From Dipteronia dyeriana (taxonomy: Eukaryota; Streptophyta; Magnoliopsida; Sapindales; Sapindaceae): DNA of 64,000 bases. Under the pieces are notes generated by a model. It ran no database searches, was not told the DNA's origin, and saw only the letters and a program-made list of their open reading frames with translations. The position numbers were made by a program, and so were the translations under genes. This document shows positions 56,286-64,000 of this stretch, piece by piece; within the stretch, counting starts at the first letter, position 1; each line of letters starts with the position of its first letter. The stretch spans positions 19,509,501-19,573,500 of the forward strand of contig CM065296.1 in the NCBI GenBank assembly GCA_032871835.1, read 5' to 3'.

Positions 56286-59200
56286 ATGAAGAAGAATCTC
56301 TCTCTCTTCACTCTCTTCTTCTTCCTTTTGTTGTCTTCTTCGTTGGCTTTCGAATCCGACGAGCTTCTCGTAGACGACGACGAGTTCGGTCTCGAAGGCG
56401 GACAACCGCAGCAGCAGCCTCAGGTCCGGCTTGCCGAACCCACCTCAACAACCACCCGATCCACCACGACAACCCGGAGGAGGTTCTCGGATTCGGATTC
56501 GGACTCTAAGATCCAGTTCTCTTTAGAACACGCTTTCGGCGACTCCGATTTCGTCTCTGCCGGCACTTTCTCTGCCCGCCTCAAGACTTCCAGTCACGGC
56601 GGGCAGGTTCGAGTTCGTTTCTGGGTTCTTGTCGTTTTGTGTGCTTATTGTGTCGTTTTTACTCTGTTTGATAGTGCAGGAGTTAGAACTTACTACTTAT
56701 TTTTTTATTGGTTTTGTGTAGTCTATTAGTTAGAATAGCAACATGAGCTCTGTTTATGTAGTGAAGTGTGAAGAAAAATTAGTTAATGATCTGGGTTGAG
56801 AAATGCAAGCGAAAATTTTGACTTGAATCGTTTTAGTAGAAGTAGTCAAGTAGCTATATTTGCTACTATAGAGAAGCTCACAGACATCATAAAAAGGTCA
56901 TGAGTTTTGATTTCCTCGAAAATGGTATCTCAATTATGTTATTTGTGCTGTATCATCTATTTTACGTCATTTTCTCAATGATGTAATCAATACAACATTG
57001 CCATCACCATGCTATTCTTATTCATTACCATGATCTCTGTGATGTAGTTTGATAAAGTCATAAAACTTAAACATTGATTTTGAATGTTTGCTCAAAACTT
57101 GTACACATCGGGGATTTATTTCAAAGAACGGATTTTTATCATAATAATAAGCATAGTAACGGTCCAATGGATAATGATAAAAGAAAAAATTTGAGATATC
57201 GGTGAAAACGATTTCCTATTGATTACATTATGGAGAAAATGATGTCAAGAAATAGTATGAAGGAGATAAATGAGATACTGTTGGAGTCTTTACACCTGTT
57301 TATGACCTAATATTTTTTGTTAGCTCTTGATATTAAAATTCAGAGTTTCAGTGAGGAGAGAGAGAGAGATTGGGTTCGGTGAATTAATAAATGTGAGTGA
57401 TGGTGGCCTGCTGCATCAGTGAGAATGTTATATGTGAGAGAAGGAGATAGATGGGTGGTGGGATGGGGTGAGTCTTTTGGATGAAGAAAATGCATTAATC
57501 CCTAAGAATCTGTTACATCTTTTATGTTTCATTAGTTGAGAAATTGTGGAAAGTCGAGGAAGAAACCATTCAAAGTAAAAACAAAAATTCAGAATTTGCA
57601 AGCAAAGTAGTACTAGCTAGTAGTTAGTTTTGCTAGTAAGGTCTCTTGTTGTTATACAAGATGTACAAGAAGTCTTGGCTCTAAATTTCGCTCACACTAA
57701 GGTGGGTGAGCGAAATTTGGTTTTTATTTATTGCATTATTATTATATTAAAACTTGTGATTTTCTTAGGTAAAACTTTAATCTCTCGAAGTTTTGATTTT
57801 ACCCCCTGCTTGGCTGTAAAACGAAACCTTTGGCTTTGTATGTTGAGTCTTGATGCAAAACTTCTTGTTAAAATAGTTCTTTCTTTCAGATCATATCTTC
57901 TTCTCTATTCTTGGTTGAGATTTGGAATACTGATGTGAGTTTATGGTGTTTGTTTTCTTGGAGTGTGTTTAGTATGCATTTGGCTCTTTCTCAGAAACTC
58001 GTGAAAAAGAAAATGATCTTGATACCTTTTGTTTTGTTAGTAATTTCAGAGTTTAAATGTTTAATAAACTCACCAGTTACCTCAATTAAGGGAAATACTT
58101 GTCTAGGGGAGGTTGTGCTTTTATGTATTCAAAACACTGTACAGACTAATATCTATAATGCTATTTGTTATTTTTAGACTTTTTCTCAGCAATTAGTTGT
58201 TATATTTCTCAGTCTTTATTTTTAAGTTTGAGACATAAACTGAAGTGACTAGATTTCATTCTAGTGGCTTGTTCTCATATGATATGAGCATCTCTCAGTC
58301 TGAGACTCTTATCTTGTTTTGCTCTGGTCCAAGGACCATAAGTTTTTCTTATGTTGCTTAAAAAAAAATCATCTTCTGATTGACGTGCAAATCCATTTGT
58401 AACAGACGCTCACAAAGCTGCGGTTTTCAAGAAATGATTTGTCAGAAGTGGAGAAGGAGAACTTTGAAGTAATCTGCAATTTACAATAACAGTTTTCTCT
58501 TAATAATTGTTTTTTGACTGGTTGGTGTTCTAAAATGTGTACATGTTTCCCCTGTTTTTGCAGAAGCTACTACAAAGCGATGACTTCTATAGGATAAGAG
58601 TGCCATCCAATGCTTTGAGCCCTCCAGGGAGGGATTACATTATTTCTTCAGTTAAAGCAGTAAGTTGACTATCATTTAATTTCTTATATGCAGGCGTTTT
58701 TAGTTTCGCTGGCCAATTAAGTTGTTTTTATTCAGTTTATTGTATCTGCTTGTATAAGCTTACAAGACAAATTGATGCTTGTGAATTAGGCCTTTATTTC
58801 ATTTGTGCTTTTGGCATTTGCTTCTTATGTTCAGAGTTTGCACTAGAGTAACTAGACACAAGTTTTACTGAACTTCTGTTTCATACCTCCCTCTCTCTCT
58901 CTGGTTCATTTTTTGCCCAATCCTTAACATTTTTCATGTGTCCACGTTTTCAAATATATTTGGATCTTGAAAGAATGAAATTGATATCAAGCTGCAATAA
59001 ACAAAAGACCAAATATTTAATAATAACTTGCAAGTGCACTAATCTATTAGAGTATAGATTAATGGCAACGAGGTCAAATTTACACAAGTTGATTTAGATT
59101 AAAAAAATCTAAATCTAAATCTATTTAAAATTTAACATAGATCACAAAAATTAAATTTAATAAAAAGAAATTAGACTACTTAAACAAAGAAATAAGATGA

Positions 59201-62200
59201 TGTGAATAAAACTTAAATTATCAATTAACTGTTAGTAAAGTATCCGCTTCCCGATTGTTGAGAGTAAAAAATAGTGGAACACTTATAAATTCCAAGGTTA
59301 TTGAAGCCCAAGATCTGATTTTCTCCCATAAAGCCCCTAGATCCTTATTCTTCAAATAATTAAAACACTTTCTGTTCCTAATTCCAAACGACTCACAAAA
59401 TGGCCTTTTGATGATTGTGTCTGTAGCCCTGTTTGCACATACCATTGTTTAGTTTGTAAAGCATATATGGCCTTCCTAACATGAACATCATTCTTTTCTT
59501 TCTTTTGTCTCATGCTCTTGGTTTTTAAGTCTTAAAAGCCTCTTGCATCCCACATGTCTACCTAAAAAATTCCTATGTTTTAAAAGGCGGTGGCCGCCTC
59601 TCGGCGAAACCGCACATGACGCTTTTGTTCAAACTCCCGCCTCCAATGCATGAGGCAACCGCATATCCGCCGAACAACCATCACTTGCCCGCCTTTCCTT
59701 TCACTTGGCCACAGTTTTTTGGTGGAGATCTACTTTTCGAACGTAGATCTACGTTGATAGAGACAAATCAGGAGGTCGATGATGAAGGAAAAGTTTCTAG
59801 TCGGCGGCAGCTGATTCTGATGGTTTCGTCGGTGGCGACCACACGCATTTTCCGGCGGCAGCGCCGCGTGGACGGCAACGGCGGTGACGGTTGATACAGA
59901 AAAAGAGTTTAGAAAGAGTAGTAATATGATGTTATCAGCTCGACCACCAAGAGCTCAACGGGGAACTCGACCCCCCCTGAATACATCAGTGTAGCGTAAA
60001 TAAATTAGTCAAATCTATGTTTGTATTGTTGAATATGACTTATTTATTAAATATTTTTTATTTTATTATTTTTTGCTTATTTTTTTTATTTTTTGTGCTG
60101 AGGCGGCCTCCTCGAGGCACCCGCCTCTCTTCGTCTTTCGAGTTTTAAAACTTTGAAAAATTCCATGCAATTTTTTTTTTGCAATAAATGCAATCTCCAA
60201 ATTTTTACCTTGCACAAAAAACCAAAATTTTACTAATAAAAAAAACTAGTAAATCTCAATATGAGGATAATAAGTATGCTCTGAAATATTCTTATCACTT
60301 ATTTTGGACCTTCAACCTTTGTTTAAAGTTATTTTTATTTACTTTTTTTTTGTTGGTATTGTGATATTATATCTCTTCCTCAAACCACCCCTATCGGGCC
60401 AACACCACTAAATAACTGAGATAAAAGAGGAAAAAGATATATCCGTTCATATGCTTACACTAACATTTATTTTTTCTTATTTCAGAGATGTCTTCCACGG
60501 GAGGGTTTGGACGAGCATTTTGTTATACACATGGTAATAGTCAACTATAGTTTTTTATTCTTTCTTATTTATATTTTATCATCAGTCTCATGTTGAAAAT
60601 TGCGTTTTTAGGAGGTTTAGCTTGTTTTGTTTCATTTATTGGAATACTTCTCTATTACATTGGTTACCCATCTTGTTTATTTGCAATAATTTGTAGTTCT
60701 TCCTTTTAATTCATAAACATGTAGGTCATCACATTCCATAGAGTTCTTTTGGTGCTTATGTCTAAAACAAAATATGAATAAATTGGCTACTCAAATTCTT
60801 TGCATTTCAAAATATACACATAGCATTTAGTTTTCTATGCCTATGCTTGGATATTGTTACATGCTAACACCTTGTTTTAACATCTATAAAAGTTCTATGC
60901 AAAATGTTAGCCTGTGCATGTCTAGGTGGTATTGGGGTATGCTTATGATTTACGGCTTTTCTAAAACTGAACTAAAATGTTTTGATACCATAAAATATTT
61001 GGATGAGAAGTAGCTCTTATGTTTAGAAATGATATTTTTTCCCCTACAACTGATATTGGACACTACATCCTCCGCTTAACATGTATATTTCCTTTGTCAA
61101 TGGTGTTAACTAATTTTAAGTGAGTAGTTTAATTGTTTTCCTTTCTGAAAGAAAAATTGAATAATAAATTTAAATTCATTTGCATTATGCTATAGGATCA
61201 AATAGATAAGTTCAACTGAAAAATTATCTAGTTGGTCTAGACATGTTAGGTTTTTCTCGTCTGTGATTTTTAGTTTACTACCAATAATCCTTACATATTT
61301 ACACTATTTTAACCTTTTTTCATTATAGGAAGGTGTAAATATCTTAGCCGTCAACTATGGTGGCCTTGGGGCATGCCCGTATCCCCGACAATTGAAACTT
61401 GTAAGCAAAAACATTTTTTTTCCTCAATTACTAGATGCAAATGTACAAATTTTGTTTCTTTTAGTTTTGATTTTCCACAGCTGACTTATGCAGATGACTT
61501 ATTTTCTATTATATTTCTACTAATTGGGATGTCAAAAACATGCATATAAACGACTTAATTTTTTTTTCTTTGACTTGCAATTGTATTGAAGCCTATCTTA
61601 CAAAAGATTGTATATCACACATATTAGAAGATATGTTGGTCAGAAAAATAATTTGTCTGACTAGCCTAATAAAATATATATGAAAGAATATATACTAACT
61701 CCTTTAATATACAAATATAACGTTTGACAGTTGTGTGTATGTGAAAACACCCAACCAGGAAAACTTTTTTTGTGCCTTGTCTAGGTAGAGATAAACACAT
61801 TGAATCAAATGTACTTGATACAAAGACATAATAGCCAAACTAACACGTAGTGTACCGAGCAACGTATGCTGCACAGTGGTTCTCAAAGCACTTGATGCGT
61901 TGGTTTGCATCAACAAATTCTCTGGTCACTGTCATTAAAGTATCCAACAGATGAAATCAAGTTAAGAATGATTCCTAGTAAAAGGTCATCTGTTGAGGGT
62001 CTTTCTAGGAAGGCTTTTTTTTTCTAGAAAATCTCCTAAGCTAAATCATATGTACCGTAGTATGGATATAGTAATTTTGATTGGCATGTTAGATAGATTG
62101 ACTTCGACGTTCCAAAATTCAGTTTCTAATAGAATTTTAACTTAGCTTATGGGGCCATCTTTTTCTTAAGGCCTCTCTCTAAGTATGTAGGTCTGTTAAC

Positions 62201-62906
62201 AATTTAAAGAGGTGTAAGATGAAACTCGAAGTATCAAGTATGTAGAAATTGACTGAATGGCTTGCATCTCCAGTAGAAGGAGAATGGTTGAAGGACAGAG
62301 TTAAATGGGCTCTATGGTGTTCTGCTTACAGAATATGGTAACACACTAAGTGGACTCTGCGGTGTTTTGCTATCAGAGGCGATGGAAGTATGATCTCTTA
62401 GAGTGTGGCATATTGGGCTGCTTCCGGTAGAAATTGCAGCAAGGACAGTCATTTTCCATGCTTAAAGTCAAGTCAACTTTGTGGTGGGACATTCTGTAAT
62501 ATGGTCTGAGGCATCTCATGCATGAGGCTACTGTAAATCTTGATTTCATGGCCTCAACTTTAACATATGCTGAGATTTAGCTTGTTGATTTCGAGTATCA
62601 AACAAAGGAAGGACCGAAGGAGTTCACAGATCTCTTCCTATATTAATGTGTGGTTGGATTCAGTATTTTGGCATTACTTTAGCTGTATTGCCCAACATGT
62701 CATTATTGTACTTTACTTTTTAGGTAGTGTGGCTGGGCCATATGTTTTAGATTTTAAAATCAGGTATTCCCAAAATTTCATGTTTCAGACTCTGCACAAT
62801 TTATTTAGCTGGTTGAACACCTTACCTACTTTCTGTTTATATTTCAGCCTTCAAAGTGGTCTTTCAACTCACACACGGTTTTGAAGAACAGTGAACAGGC
62901 ACCAAG
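56286..62906 (+). CDS. EMC10: ER membrane protein complex subunit 10 (EMC10), partial at 3' end
   Basis: Six exons with GT-AG introns: 56286-56606, 58406-58468, 58564-58659, 60486-60533, 61329-61400 and 62848-62906, about 220 codons in one frame. An N-terminal signal peptide (MKKNLSLFTLFFFLLLSSS) is followed by the acidic DELLVDDDEFGLEGG and a Thr/Ser/Arg-rich linker. The conserved lumenal domain follows: IQFSLEHAFGDSDF, LTKLRFSRNDLSEVEKENFE, DDFYRIRVPSNALSPPGRDY, CLPREGLDEHFVIHMEGVNI, LAVNYGGLGACPYPRQLKLP and KWSFNSHTVLKNSEQAPR. EMC10 is a subunit of the ER membrane complex, which inserts transmembrane segments of client proteins. The C-terminal exon(s) with the membrane anchor are beyond 64000. 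All exon junctions keep the frame and no disabling change is visible, so the gene looks functional. Confidence 0.9.
56607..58405 (+). other. EMC10 intron 1
   Basis: 1.8 kb, GT at 56607 and AG at 58404-58405. Contains a (GA)-rich tract (57354-57370) and a 13-bp perfect inverted repeat (57683-57718). ORFs inside (57630-58177) are T-rich chance frames. No transposon recognised. Confidence 0.8.
57683..57718. repeat. Perfect 13-bp inverted repeat in EMC10 intron 1
   Basis: AAATTTCGCTCAC (57683-57695) and GTGAGCGAAATTT (57706-57718) are separated by 10 bases and would form a hairpin in the pre-mRNA. Origin unknown. Confidence 0.8.
58660..60485 (+). other. EMC10 intron 3
   Basis: 1.8 kb. Besides the Mutator-like element at 59574-60155 it is AT-rich. 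A minus-strand frame at 59445-59221 ends FTLNNREADTLLTVN, faintly like an RNase H end, but this is too weak to assign. Confidence 0.75.
59574..60155. mobile_element. Non-autonomous Mutator-like element in EMC10 intron 3
   Basis: 582 bp flanked by an exact 9-bp duplication AAAAATTCC (59565-59573, 60156-60164), the duplication length typical of Mutator-like elements. Both ends carry GTTTTAAAA in inverted orientation (59577 and 60142-60150), followed by GC-rich GGCGG...GCCGCCTC sequence. The interior (59616-59894) is GC-rich and holds a 92-codon open frame (MTLLFKLPPPMHEATAYPPN...) unlike the AT-rich surroundings. It may be captured host sequence, but I do not recognise it. Confidence 0.7.
61401..62847 (+). 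other. EMC10 intron 5
   Basis: 1.45 kb between exons 5 and 6, with AG at 62846-62847. The stretch 62230-62530 is less AT-rich and has two variants of 'tgggctctatggtgttctgcttacag' / 'tggactctgcggtgttttgctatcag' (62308, 62351), a short direct repeat. Nothing else recognised. Intron 4 (60534-61328) is plain AT-rich sequence. Confidence 0.6.
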
Positions 62907-63088
62907 GTACTACTTGTTGCATGCTTGCATTTCAAATTTTAAGCTAGTTTATGGTATGCCGTGATTTAATCCATTCCTAAAAGAACGTAAAAGAAGTTGT
63001 TACTCCAACATCAATTGAATTGACCTCTCAGGAACATTTTGATTGACATCCTTGAGATGAAATTTTTTACATGCATACATGTCTACAG

Positions 63089-64000
63089 GGGCGAAGCCAG
63101 GATTTTGGTTTTGGGGGGCCAAGATAGAAACTAATATTAAAGGCCACGAAAGAAAAATATATCAATATACCAAAATGTAAAAGTTTAGTCTTTAAGGTAA
63201 TGATACAAAATAATAATAATAATAATCACGCAAACTTTGAGAATCAAAATGGAACTTGACTCTATTTTGTTTCTCAAAAATCATCTATAATTAAATTTAT
63301 TTAAATTTCTTTACGATTTTTATTTAAGTATACATAATCAAAGAATTTGTGATAAAATGATCTTTTATCTTGTTGTATAGATGTACTATCTCTTTCAATA
63401 GTTCCTTAATCAAAGAATTTGTACAAAAATGTCATTGTATCATTATATATTTAAAAAACGATTATTTATTTATTTATACACTTATAATTTAACTTTATAA
63501 TATTCATGTTAAACCAAATTAACTTATAAATATTTGTGAACAAATTTAAAAAACGAGTAAAATAAAGTTATCAAAACTATATTAACAACCTAACAAAATA
63601 ATAGATATATAATAACACAAGCTTGAAAAATAAAGTTAAAATATTTATTAAGTTATAATCGCAAACCTAAAATCTTAGAAGTTCATAAAAATAATCTAAA
63701 CAGTCAAATCGAAAAACTGCTTGTAAACAAACTATGTTAACTACTATATAGTTCATGTATAGTTGCAAGGTAATTACAAGATGAGATTAATTCCTTTTAG
63801 TTTTAATTTCTTTTAAATTTTTTAAATTCTAATTCTTATAGACCTTTGGATTGAAATCCAATAATTAAAAATTAGTCTTGTAACTATATAGGATAGTAAA
63901 TGTGTAACCCAAATATAAGAGATTAAATTAGGAAATAATTTATGAAATCATAAAAAATTTAAATACTTAAAGGGATTGATTTTGTCTCAGCAAAATAAAT
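63089..64000. mobile_element. Possible start of a hAT-like element in EMC10 intron 6
   Basis: CAGGGGCGAAGCCAGGATTTTGG followed by 'ttttggggggccaag' is a recurrent plant transposon terminus of the CAGGGGCGGAGCCAG type. The following 900 bp are AT-rich without a coding frame. The other end is outside the window, so neither size nor target duplication can be checked. Confidence 0.4.

Noticed and set aside
57630..58177. Two ORFs of 102 and 88 codons inside EMC10 intron 1
   Set aside because: They lie inside a well-supported intron, are T-rich and overlap each other in different frames, and show no family resemblance.
59221..59445. Minus-strand 74-codon ORF ending in an RNase H-like NREADTLL
   Set aside because: The resemblance is limited to a few residues, and no neighbouring LINE or LTR RNase H sequence supports it.
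62567..62884. 105-codon ORF overlapping EMC10 exon 6
   Set aside because: It overlaps exon 6 in another frame (exon 6 reads PSKWSFNSHTVLKNSEQAPR), so it is a shadow plus intron sequence.

Overview
This is plant nuclear DNA, most likely from a eudicot. It is AT-rich and packed with LTR retrotransposons and DNA transposons nested in one another. The only ordinary host gene is at the right end: a spliced gene for ER membrane protein complex subunit 10 (EMC10), plus strand from 56286, six exons visible, 3' end beyond the window. I saw no tRNA, rRNA or CRISPR locus. Almost every ORF left of 54 kb is a transposon fragment or a chance frame.

Left block (1-20427). A minus-strand Ty3/gypsy element of Tat type ('gypsy1') runs from beyond the left edge to its 5' LTR at 19594-20427. 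Its reverse transcriptase is split by 'element A' (5655-16529, plus strand), a complete 10.9-kb LTR retrotransposon with 2.76-kb LTRs and target duplication AGTAT. Removing A and one duplication copy restores the RT reading frame. A has a Copia-type gag with two zinc knuckles and a second ORF resembling the 'putative plant transposon protein' family, but no protease, integrase, RT or RNase H. A solo-type LTR (about 574-2243) also interrupts gypsy1's repeat-rich 3' UTR.

Middle block (20557-52821). A decayed plus-strand hAT transposase gene is cut into three pieces. The first insertion is 'gypsy2' (20923-25961, minus), a Ty3 element with gag but no pol. The second is Copia element 'C' (26877-51984, plus), which has pol. 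Inside C's gag lies 'element B' (31182-45957, minus), a second and more damaged copy of the A family. Inside B lies 'element D' (37566-41579, plus, duplication TATCA), an internally deleted LTR element. A solo LTR with duplication GAATT (29657-30561) sits in C's leader. The stack hAT > C > B > D is four layers deep, and imperfect or perfect 5-bp duplications support gypsy2, B, D and the solo LTR.

Right block (52822-64000). After AT-rich sequence with MITE-like repeats comes a 1.6-kb TIR element with TAA duplications (54537-56141). It carries an intron-containing fragment of a B-type cyclin gene and ends 145 bp before the EMC10 start codon. EMC10 intron 3 contains a 582-bp Mutator-like element with an exact 9-bp duplication. 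A hAT-like terminus begins near 63089.

The strongest candidate for something undescribed is the A/B family: a pol-less, two-ORF retrotransposon that must be mobilised by another element's enzymes. The cyclin-carrying TIR element in the EMC10 promoter comes next.
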